64,000 nt of DNA, from contig NZ_KV804706.1 in assembly GCF_001811425.1 (NCBI RefSeq), forward strand, positions 62,001-126,000. Direction: 5' to 3'. Of the stretch, positions 1-7,308 are shown piece after piece. The DNA comes from Peptoniphilus_A sp001811425. GTDB lineage: Bacteria > Bacillota > Clostridia > Tissierellales > Peptoniphilaceae. The first letter of the stretch is position 1. The number at the start of each line of letters is the position of its first letter. The translations under genes and the position numbers were made by a program. The notes beneath the pieces were generated by a model. The model was not told the origin of the DNA. It worked only from the letters and a program-made list of their open reading frames with translations, and ran no database searches.

Positions 1-101
1 TAGGAAGCATTGCCTGGTGAAAGTTAAGACGGAGTGTGTGGTATTGATGTCAAAGATCAATTGTAGAACGACAAGTTATAATTTTATGGAGAGTGAAATA
101 A
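1..101. other. Upstream flank, no supported gene
   Basis: This is the left edge of the window. A TATAAT box lies at 77-82, ahead of the AlkD-like gene, but no good -35 is placed at 16-18 bases. Frame 2 is open from base 2 into the next gene and could be the last codons of an upstream gene, but it is too short to identify. Confidence 0.3.
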
Positions 102-776
102 GTGAATATGAAAGAAGAATTATTGGCATTGCAGGATATTTCATACGCTGATTTTCAGGCGAAATTGACACCAAATATACCGAGAGAGCTTTTTATTGGG
201 GTTAGAGTTCCTGAGTTGAGAAAGCTTGCTAAAAAAGTTGCTGAGGAGCCAGAAACATCTAAATTTCTTAAGGATTTGCCGCATAAATACTATGATGAAA
301 ATATGCTTCACGGACTCATCATCTCTGAAATTAAAGACTATGATGTCTGTATTGTGGCAGTTGATGAATTTTTGCCTTATGTAGATAATTGGGCTGTTTG
401 CGATATTATGTCTCCCAAGATTTTCAAGAAGAATAAAGAAGCACTTTTGGAAAAAATTAAAGAATGGTCCTCATCGGAAAAGACCTATACTTGCCGTTTT
501 GGAATTGAGATGTTAATGTCTCACTTCCTTGATGATGATTTTAAGCAAGAGTATTTGGAAATACCTCTTTCTGTTAATTGTGAAGACTATTATGTTCAAA
601 TGATGGTTGCGTGGTTTTTTGCAACTGCCTTGGCAAAAGAGTGGGATGCGACCATAAAATACATGGAAGATCAGCGCTTAGATAGGTGGACTCACAATAA
701 GGCAATACAGAAAGCACGTGAAAGTAGGCGTATTACACCTAAACAAAAAGAATATTTAAAATCATTCAAAGTATGA
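102..776 (+). CDS. DNA alkylation repair protein, AlkD-like
   Basis: This 224-residue, all-helical HEAT-like protein resembles the AlkD family (COG4912), DNA glycosylases that remove bulky or cationic N3- and N7-alkyl purines without base flipping. The pattern W97-x3-D101 in DNWAVCD, followed by R132 in TCRFG, matches the Trp/Asp/Arg site known from Bacillus AlkD. The start is GTG at 102, with GGAGAG at 88-93 eight bases upstream; the ATG at 108 is possible but sits 14 bases from that site. The gene stands alone, with no partner on the same strand within 100 bases. Family assignment is good; the actual substrate range cannot be read from sequence. Confidence 0.85.
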   Translation: MNMKEELLALQDISYADFQAKLTPNIPRELFIGVRVPELRKLAKKVAEEPETSKFLKDLPHKYYDENMLHGLIISEIKDYDVCIVAVDEFLPYVDNWAVCDIMSPKIFKKNKEALLEKIKEWSSSEKTYTCRFGIEMLMSHFLDDDFKQEYLEIPLSVNCEDYYVQMMVAWFFATALAKEWDATIKYMEDQRLDRWTHNKAIQKARESRRITPKQKEYLKSFKV

Positions 777-890
777 CAAATTTCAGTTGATAGTGAAATT
801 TAACTTTCACTTCGTCTGGTTCTTATGATTGCAAAAATTTGGAGTTAGATTGAGAATAATTTTAATTAACTTAGCAGTAGAAATAGGAAT

Positions 891-1331
891 GTGAGGTCTT
901 ATATTAAAGTGAAAAAAACAATAAAATTAATAATTGCATTCATTTCAATAGTAGTCATGTATTTTGCATTTGATTACTTATCTGTCACAAGTCCAAAAAC
1001 TGTAAAGTTTAATCAATTAGATGAATTTAGACAAGAAGTATTAAATGACTATAATGTCTCTGAGATAGATATTTACTTTTTTAGACCAAGTCTTTTCATA
1101 GAAATCAACTCAGAAGATAAACTAACTAATGAAATTAGAAATGAGATTATTGAAAAATTAAGACCAATAATTAATAGAACCAATATGGATATAATTTCAG
1201 AGAAATATTGGGGCAAAGATACATCACTTTTTTACGTACGTATTTACTTTAATGAAATAAAAGAGAATACAAAAATAAAATATTTAGAAATAGAACTTTC
1301 TCAAAGCAAAGATTATAAAGATTGGAATTAG
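891..1331 (+). CDS. Hypothetical membrane-anchored protein
   Basis: I do not recognise this 146-residue product. A basic N-terminus (RSYIKVKKTIK) is followed by one hydrophobic segment at about residues 12-30 and then a charged, Glu/Asn/Ile-rich tail, so it is probably a type II single-pass protein with the C-terminal domain outside. The GTG start at 891 has only a weak AGGA three bases upstream; a second GTG at 909 also lacks a convincing ribosome site. The open frame and codon use look like a real low-G+C gene, but the start and even its expression are uncertain. Confidence 0.5.
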   Translation: MRSYIKVKKTIKLIIAFISIVVMYFAFDYLSVTSPKTVKFNQLDEFRQEVLNDYNVSEIDIYFFRPSLFIEINSEDKLTNEIRNEIIEKLRPIINRTNMDIISEKYWGKDTSLFYVRIYFNEIKENTKIKYLEIELSQSKDYKDWN

Positions 1332-1681
1332 TTAAAGATTAGTAATTAAGAATTTACAAATATAATGGATTATAGGAAAGCTATTTTATTACTCAAATTG
1401 ATATTCTATATATAGGAATAGAATTATATATTCCAACATAGGAGGCTTTTGAAAAAATTAAAATATACATATTAATCATTCAAGCTATGCAGAAGTAATT
1501 ACTCTCCTTGGGAAAACCGAATAATTATTTTATAAGGCTTTTGGGTTAAAAAAACCCTAAAGTCCTTTTTTTATTTATTTGCGTCCCAATCATTTTTACA
1601 AATTATCAAAATAAGAAAATAAGCAAAGTACGAAATATAAGTTTTATCCTTTGCTTAATTGTTAGTTTTTTGTTTTAAAGA
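1332..1681. other. Intergenic region with a short ORF and a terminator
   Basis: There is no full gene here. A strong GGAGG at 1440-1444 precedes a TTG at 1447 that opens only 16 codons before a stop. In another frame a short stretch ending GKTE-stop runs up to the terminator near 1534. This may be the tail of a decayed gene; otherwise I see nothing. Confidence 0.35.
1534..1576 (+). terminator. Rho-independent terminator
   Basis: A GGGTT/AACCC stem extends through TTT/AAA and AAGG/CCTT with one mismatch and one bulge around an A-rich loop, followed by a run of seven T. It ends whatever is transcribed from the left. Confidence 0.6.
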
Positions 1682-2152
1682 TTAATCGTAAGGAATTATA
1701 TAGGATGGATGACTGAGGATTTTTTTAAGCTCTCCCAAAAGTAAAGGCAAAAATTCTGTGTAGGCTTTTCCTCCGGCTGGATAAAAAAGGTCCCATATTT
1801 TAGGGAGAGAATGAAAAGCAGCTTGCCTGAATTCAAAAATTAGACTTAATAAAATTGGGATAAGTGGCAACAAGGCCAAGGCTAAAAAGTGGACTAAGTG
1901 GGCTCTTGCTTTTTCTATATCCCTTTTCCAAAAATAGAATAAAGTAGAGAAAAGCAAGTACCAAAATAGGATGAATCCTACTATTAGGCCTATAATTGAA
2001 AGGACAATAAAGAAAATTCGAAAAGGCCACTGATAAGCTGGACCCTGAAAAAACATAGCTAAAAGAGAGTTAAGGGGACTAATTAAAAATAGTATAATTC
2101 CTATTTTTATGAGTCTATAATAGTTTATATGAAAAAATTTATTTTTATTCAT
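1682..2152 (-). CDS. Hypothetical multi-pass membrane protein
   Basis: This 156-residue protein is not recognised. It has about three hydrophobic segments: one near the N-terminus after a polar NKNKFFHINYYRLIK stretch, a long one around residues 50-75, and one around 85-105. An amphipathic C-terminus is rich in Leu, Tyr and Pro. The ATG at 2152 is chosen because AAGGAG lies about six bases upstream; an in-frame ATG at 2191 would add 13 residues but has no ribosome site. It is a lone minus-strand gene between plus-strand neighbours. No function is assigned. Confidence 0.6.
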   Translation of the reverse strand: MNKNKFFHINYYRLIKIGIILFLISPLNSLLAMFFQGPAYQWPFRIFFIVLSIIGLIVGFILFWYLLFSTLFYFWKRDIEKARAHLVHFLALALLPLIPILLSLIFEFRQAAFHSLPKIWDLFYPAGGKAYTEFLPLLLGELKKILSHPSYIIPYD

Positions 2153-2520
2153 AGTTAGCTCCTTGGATAATTGGAAATTAAGGTCAAGCACAAGAATTTA
2201 AGTCTTCCTAGCTTATATGCTACTCTTTTGTTTTATGAATAGCAAATAAAAAAATAATAGGCCTTCTTTGAAATATAATAAAATACATAAAGAAATTTTA
2301 AATAGAGAACTATTGTGGCATTTAAAATCAAATTTTCCAAAATTTAATACTAATTTTAACATCTAACTTGAAGGTGTTTTTTTATCCCTAATTTCCTAAA
2401 AATTTTTTAAATTTTTATAAAAAATCACCCAAAAGGATGATGTGCTAAAGGTAGACTTGATATAAAATTGTTGTAAAAGAATAAACGTTGACTTTAAATT
2501 AATTTTAAGGAGGTTGTAAT
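2153..2520. other. Intergenic region, no gene seen
   Basis: AT-rich spacer between divergent genes. TTGATA at 2457-2462, 17 bases, then AATAAA at 2480-2485 is a possible promoter for the SLH gene, but the -10 is poor. AAGGAGG just before 2521 is that gene's ribosome site. I see no other structure. Confidence 0.4.
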
Positions 2521-3296
2521 ATGAAATTTATGAGAAAAACTCTTGCCGGGACTTTGGCTATGCTAATGATGATTTTTATTCTGTCATCAGCAGTTTTTGC
2601 CACAGAACTTGTGGGCAATTTCCAATATCCAGAATTTAACGACACATACGAAAACCCAGGCGACTTTATCCTTGGCGATATAACTGATCAGGAGCTTATT
2701 GATTATCTTGGCTTCAAGGACCTTAAGGCTGAGTCTTGGTACCTCAGGTATGTCTACATAGCATACTTCGATAAGATAATGAAGGGCAAGTCTAAAGAAA
2801 TCTTTGATCCCCTTGGCAAGGTGACTATGGCAGAGCTTGCTTGCATCTCTGCCAAGGCCCACTCTAAATTAATGGTGGCAAGTTCTGATTTCAAGCAAGT
2901 GAAGGGCGAGGCTTGGTACATGCCTTATGTGCAATACTGCTACGAAAATGGCATCTACGATAACGACAAGGTTGATTCTGGAAAAATTAGTCTTGAAAAG
3001 GCTGAGGACTGGAATAGGGCAGCTAAGAGGTGCGAGGTTGCTGGCATGCTTGGTCGCTGCGACACTTTTATAAGAAGGGCTTCATAAATCCCGATGTGCC
3101 TCTCACAGACATTTCTGATGTCAAGGAAAGCACACCTTATGCAGAAGAAATCTTGCTTTTATACAGATCTGGAGTTGCAGTTGGCGATGTCAATATGAAC
3201 TTTAGTCCAATGCAAAAGGTATCCAGAGCTGAAATAGCTGCCATGACTACAAGACTTTTGCACGACGAATTTAAGATTGAACTTCCAAAAGGTTAA
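2521..3296 (+). pseudogene. SLH-domain surface protein, frameshifted
   Basis: A signal peptide (cleavage near residue 28, SSAVFA) is followed by three S-layer homology motifs that would hold the protein to cell-wall secondary polymers. Motifs one and two lie in the first frame (residues about 65-117 and 123-180), which stops at 3087. Motif three continues only in the +2 frame to 3296 (LTDISDV to MTTRLLH). The break is at the T4 run 3066-3069: one extra T would join CDTF to YKKGFINPD and give one protein of about 258 residues. The ribosome site AAGGAGG is strong. G+C is visibly higher than in the flanks. Either a real inactivating deletion or a homopolymer sequencing error explains it. Confidence 0.75.
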
Positions 3297-3570
3297 AGCT
3301 AATCTTATAAATCTTAAAAATTATTTTTGGACAAGGGGAGAAATTTTTTATAAACCACGACCCTGACACAAAGAATACTGTGAAAAAAAATTCGGAGTAC
3401 TGTAAAGGATTTAGCATTTTAAAAACTTGAAGTAATTTAATTTTAATAGTATCCAATTATCCAAATTGGATGTAAGTAACAAAATGTAGAATAACAATAC
3501 TAAGATAGTTACAATCTATTGGTTCATTCTTTTTAAAAAAATTTAATTCGCTCCTAAAAAATATAAAAGT

Positions 3571-3601
3571 AAAGAGGGTTTAGATTAGCTAGACCTTCTT
3601 T
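3571..3601 (+). terminator. Hairpin, possible terminator
   Basis: AAAGAGGGT pairs imperfectly with ACCTTCTTT around TTAGATTAGCTAG. The T-tract afterwards is short, so termination may be weak. It could end the SLH transcript. Confidence 0.4.
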
Positions 3602-3630
3602 ATTTACATAAAGTCACGTCGCTATTTTAA

Positions 3631-3662
3631 TTGGTGCAGAAACTTTTCTGCTCTATTATAAT
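3631..3662 (+). promoter_or_regulatory. Promoter with internal palindrome for the lipoprotein gene
   Basis: A consensus TATAAT lies at 3657-3662. The -35 is weak (TTGGTG at 3631 gives a 20-base spacer). Directly upstream of the -10, GCAGAAA-CT-TTTCTGC at 3636-3651 is a perfect 7-bp inverted repeat, placed where a repressor would block polymerase. Confidence 0.4.
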
Positions 3663-3700
3663 TAAGTTAAGAGATACTTATTATTTATGTGAGGGATATT

Positions 3701-5194
3701 ATGAAAAGAAATTTTAAAATTTTTATTATTTTGATAGTGGCTCTTGCTCTCCTTGCTGGATGTCAGAAGGAGACCACTTCGACAGAGGGACCAAGGGAAA
3801 ATACAAGTAATGCAATTGAGGCTAATGCTGATAATCAGAAAAATGAAGAAGGTGAAGATTCCAAGAAGACTTCTTCTAAGGATAAAGAGAATTTAAAGCC
3901 AGTTAAGGGGGCAATTATTGGCTCTATGTCTTCCTATGTTGAGGACAGGGAAATCTGGAATGACTTCATTGATGAGAAAAATATAGGATCTGCAAAGAGG
4001 GATGAATTTGGTCTTCATTTGCCAAGGATACTTTTGGACTCTAGGGATGCAAAGAAGGCAAACCAAGAGATTGACGAAATTGCAGATAATTTAAGAAAAA
4101 TTTACCAGTCTGGCAAGGGAAAGATGGAGGAGGATGAAACTGGAATATATTCTTCATTTTCAGTTTACCAAGACGACCATGTATTGAGCTTAATGATTGA
4201 GATTTACGATACTTGGATGGACGATCCTCCAGGCTATTTTGCCTATAATTTTTCTCTACCTGATGGAAAATTTATCGACGACTATGAACTGATGAAAAAT
4301 TTTGGCGTGGAAAAGGATGAGATTTTGGGCATTATTGAAGATAGCTTGAGAGAAGAGCAAGATTGGACTACTATGAACTACAACAATGACGTCCTTGACT
4401 ATACCTTTATCTATAATAAAAACAACTCTACTGGTTTGATTTTCAAGGAAGTGTGGGACAATTTCGAAAGTAATGAAAATAAAATTTATATAGACGAAGT
4501 TGGTAAAGCTCACTTCCTCTTAAGTCAGTATCCAATTGTAAACATGGTCCCTTGCCCAGTAACTTTAGAGCTTAAGGCAGACAGATTTAATAGGGATCCA
4601 ATTTCTGCTGAGTATTTGAAAATGGCGAGAAAGCTTGGCATAGACCCCAAGGACAAAAACCACAAGGCTTTTATAATCCACCTTGGCGCTGCCTTTGATG
4701 AAGAAAGCTTGGCTGCCACTCTTGAAAAATTAAGTGCCTGGACAACTATATTTTTAAATTTTGATGACCCTAATATGCTTGTTTCCATGAAACAAAGCGA
4801 GGGTGGCGACATGCCTTATCTAAATGGAGAGGAGTGTTATTTAATCATTCCTAAGTACAGGAATGCATCTGTTTCTTTAAAGGAATTGGAAATTTCTCAA
4901 GATGGAAAGTTAAAAGAAGTGCCAAATGAATTATTAGATTTTAATGCTTGTGCTGGAACAACTTTTGTCTGTCAAAACATTAGTGATATCGCTCCAAATG
5001 GAAAGATCACCATAAGGTACAGAGACGATGTAATAGAATTTTCACCTTCCATTAGTTTGAAGGATGGCAGCCTGATGCTGCCAGAGGGAGTGACTGACGC
5101 AGAAGATATCCTCGATTGGAAGAGCCTAGCACAAGAAAATATTTATTCACCAAGAATGTTTGAAATAATGAAGTCTATAATTGGAAAGGGTTAA
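3701..5194 (+). CDS. Lipoprotein with PdaC/RsiV-like region
   Basis: This 497-residue exported lipoprotein has a basic N-terminus, a hydrophobic core, and LLAG before Cys21, a clean lipobox. A low-complexity Glu/Lys/Ser/Asn linker follows to about residue 70. The region around residues 100-220 (LHLPRIL, two helices, then VLSLMIEIYD and YNFSLPDGKFI) resembles the DUF4163/DUF3298 fold found in PdaC deacetylases and in RsiV. The catalytic deacetylase domain itself is absent. The C-terminal 250 residues are not recognised. The ATG at 3701 has GAGGG five bases upstream and is preferred over the GTG at 3689. Likely an outer-surface binding or sensing protein. Confidence 0.65.
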   Translation: MKRNFKIFIILIVALALLAGCQKETTSTEGPRENTSNAIEANADNQKNEEGEDSKKTSSKDKENLKPVKGAIIGSMSSYVEDREIWNDFIDEKNIGSAKRDEFGLHLPRILLDSRDAKKANQEIDEIADNLRKIYQSGKGKMEEDETGIYSSFSVYQDDHVLSLMIEIYDTWMDDPPGYFAYNFSLPDGKFIDDYELMKNFGVEKDEILGIIEDSLREEQDWTTMNYNNDVLDYTFIYNKNNSTGLIFKEVWDNFESNENKIYIDEVGKAHFLLSQYPIVNMVPCPVTLELKADRFNRDPISAEYLKMARKLGIDPKDKNHKAFIIHLGAAFDEESLAATLEKLSAWTTIFLNFDDPNMLVSMKQSEGGDMPYLNGEECYLIIPKYRNASVSLKELEISQDGKLKEVPNELLDFNACAGTTFVCQNISDIAPNGKITIRYRDDVIEFSPSISLKDGSLMLPEGVTDAEDILDWKSLAQENIYSPRMFEIMKSIIGKG

Positions 5195-5265
5195 TAGTTT
5201 TTTGAGGCAATAACTTTTAAAGACAAGTTAAGCAAGAATATAAACATTAAAAAAATAGGAGAAAG

Positions 5266-5300
5266 GAAAAAGGCACTTACAGAAGTAGGTGCCTTTTGTA
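5266..5300. terminator. Bidirectional terminator
   Basis: AAAGGCACTTAC pairs with GTAGGTGCCTTT around an AGAA loop. It has T-rich ends on both strands and lies between the convergent lipoprotein and transporter genes. Confidence 0.6.
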
Positions 5301-5366
5301 TGCCTAGATTTATAAGGCATAATGTTTAAAATTAATTTTATTTTTCTAGCTATTTTATTTTTACGA

Positions 5367-6275
5367 TTAGGCTTTATTTTCTCTAGGCTTGTCCTTTACT
5401 GAAAGGAAAACTGTTAAGATAATGCAGAAAAAGCCTGCTAATTCTACTAAAGAAAATCTCATTCCCAAAAATATGGAAGCAAGTAGGGTAGCAGAGGCTG
5501 GTTCCAAGCAACCTATTAGGGTTGCCTTAACTGGACCAATATGTTTTACGCCTTCAAGAAAAACTGAAAATCCAAGGGCTGTTCCGATAACAATTATTAT
5601 GGCAATCATTAGCCAAGCTATGAAGTCAAGATCCTTGGGTAAGATCCAAGCCTTGGTCAAGATAGATATAAGGATGCCGCCTAGAAGCATGCCCCAACCA
5701 GTTACGATAATATTCCCCCAAGAAGCTATGATTGGCCTGGAAAAAAGTGTATAGGTTATAACACCTACAGCTGAGAGTAAGCCATAAATAAGTCCAGCTT
5801 TTGAAATATTCATATTTCCTGGATTTCCTCCAGTGGAAATTAAGTAGGTTCCATAGACAGCCAAGAAAACTGCTAAAATTTGAGAAAATCTCATCTTAGT
5901 TTTTGTAACTATGGACATAAATACAATCATTATGACAACATTAAGACTTTGCAAGACTGTTGCCGTTGCAGAATCTGAATATTTTATGGCGCTGATAAAG
6001 GCGTACTGGCACAATAAAAGTCCTAGTATGGCAAAGGCAAAGAGGCAAGCTAGGTCCTTGGGAACAGTCCAAATTTTTATGACCTTATCCTTTTCCTTAA
6101 GGGCCCTTAAAATTAATAGTAAAATTCCTGATAAGACCATTCGTATTGCCGTGACCCAAGATGAATCAATATCATAATTCATAAAAAGATATTGACCGCA
6201 TACACCAGAGATGCCCCAACTAATAGCACCAAAGGATGCAAAAAACGAACCTTTCAAATTACTTTCACTATTCAA
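5367..6275 (-). CDS. EamA/DMT family transporter
   Basis: This 302-residue integral membrane protein has about ten hydrophobic segments in two EamA halves (residues about 8-145 and 155-292). Each half opens with a conserved Gly-rich helix (AISWGISGVCGQ; LIYGLLSAVGV). Proteins of this drug/metabolite family export or exchange amino acids, sugars or drugs; substrate cannot be assigned. The second half carries the family signature GPVKATLIGCLEPASATLLA. The start is TTG at 6275, served by an AGGGGGG ribosome site about eight bases upstream. It is divergent from the TetR gene at 6619, so that regulator could also act on it. Confidence 0.85.
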   Translation of the reverse strand: MNSESNLKGSFFASFGAISWGISGVCGQYLFMNYDIDSSWVTAIRMVLSGILLLILRALKEKDKVIKIWTVPKDLACLFAFAILGLLLCQYAFISAIKYSDSATATVLQSLNVVIMIVFMSIVTKTKMRFSQILAVFLAVYGTYLISTGGNPGNMNISKAGLIYGLLSAVGVITYTLFSRPIIASWGNIIVTGWGMLLGGILISILTKAWILPKDLDFIAWLMIAIIIVIGTALGFSVFLEGVKHIGPVKATLIGCLEPASATLLASIFLGMRFSLVELAGFFCIILTVFLSVKDKPRENKA

Positions 6276-6618
6276 AAAATCTTCCCCCCTAGATGATAAA
6301 TAAACTTTTTTTATATTTTAAGTAAAAAATTTCTAATAAAAATATAATCTTATAATGCCAATAATAAGAAAGAGTGGAAAAGCCTATAAGAAAAATTTGA
6401 GTTTATTCTTTCTTCTTTCTCATAAGCCTACGTTTATGAGAGAGATTATAGTATACTTTAATGTAAAAGACAACAAGTCTGACTTTTATTAGTATTTTAT
6501 TGAAAATTATTTTTTTAATATCAAATTAAATATTATTTTTTTATCTCTTTCTCAATTTTAATATTTCATAAATTGGGGAAATATATAATAGGACTTTATT
6601 TTAGAAAGGGGTCTTGAT
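6276..6618. promoter_or_regulatory. Divergent intergenic region with inverted repeat and -10
   Basis: This 343-base spacer lies between the transporter and the TetR gene. TCTCATAA at 6418-6425 and TTATGAGA at 6434-6441 form an inverted repeat with an 8-base centre, a candidate TetR operator. A TATAAT at 6584-6589 is a plausible -10 for the TetR gene, though its -35 is poor. No coding signal is present. Confidence 0.4.
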
Positions 6619-7209
6619 ATGGCGAAAAATTATACTAAAGATTTGATAAGAAAAGAATTTATTAAACTTTTAAATAAAAAGAAATTACATAATATTACTG
6701 TTACAGAATTAGCTAAGGCATGCAACATTGAGAGAAAAACTTTTTACTATCACTATGAAAATTTGACGGAATTGGTAAAGGAAATCTTTGATGAAGAACT
6801 TGAAAGAGTAATTGAAGAATTTAATGAGACCTTATCATGGGAAGAAAGTTTTATTTTAGCGGCTAAATTTATTTTAGATAATAAAAAAGTTGTAAAGCAC
6901 ATTTATGAGTCTGATTATAGAATGGATCTTGAGAAATATATTTTTTCTATTTCAGGCGAAATTATGAGAAAATATGTCATTCGAGTAGCCAAGGATACTA
7001 AGGCGCAAGAAGTTGATATAAAATTAATTGCTTATTTTTATCAATGTGCCCTTAGTTCTTCCCTTATTCAATGGGTTGCCACTGACATGAAAACAGATCC
7101 AAAAGCTGTTACTCGTAGGATTGGAGAGTTAATGGATGGAAATATTTTACTTTCTTTAAAGAGAAGTGAAAAACTAGAAAAATTCACCCAAAATTTTGAT
7201 ATTGAGTAA
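6619..7209 (+). CDS. TetR/AcrR family regulator
   Basis: This 196-residue one-component repressor has an N-terminal TetR helix-turn-helix at about residues 26-46 (TVTELAKACNIERKTFYYHY) and a helical ligand-binding C-terminal half with the YQCALSSSLIQW region seen in DhaS/TetR_C_8-type members. AAAGGGG lies seven bases before the ATG. It sits 100 bases upstream of oleate hydratase on the same strand with no terminator between, so co-transcription and fatty-acid-responsive control of that enzyme are likely by inference. It may also repress itself through the inverted repeat at 6418-6441. Confidence 0.85.
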   Translation: MAKNYTKDLIRKEFIKLLNKKKLHNITVTELAKACNIERKTFYYHYENLTELVKEIFDEELERVIEEFNETLSWEESFILAAKFILDNKKVVKHIYESDYRMDLEKYIFSISGEIMRKYVIRVAKDTKAQEVDIKLIAYFYQCALSSSLIQWVATDMKTDPKAVTRRIGELMDGNILLSLKRSEKLEKFTQNFDIE

Positions 7210-7308
7210 AAGTTACCCAAGTAGGCTCTTTTGGTAGATGATTCTTTATCTTATAAATGTTTTAATGAATACAGAAGGAAAGATAAAGAACTATTAAAGG
7301 AGGATATT

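Larger units (their letters stand above)
3297..3700. other. Intergenic region with hairpin and promoter
   Basis: There is no gene. It holds the hairpin at 3571-3601 and the promoter and palindrome at 3631-3662 described separately. The rest is AT-rich without recognisable structure. Confidence 0.5.

Noticed and set aside
2..151. Open frame 2 at the left edge, reading TECVVLMSK
   Set aside because: It faintly recalls the C-terminus of uracil-5 RNA methyltransferases, but it is too short, overlaps the AlkD-like start by 50 bases and lacks any catalytic motif.
5389..5754. 121-codon plus-strand ORF opposite the DMT transporter
   Set aside because: It is an antisense shadow; the minus strand has clear EamA motifs and membrane segments, while this frame has none.
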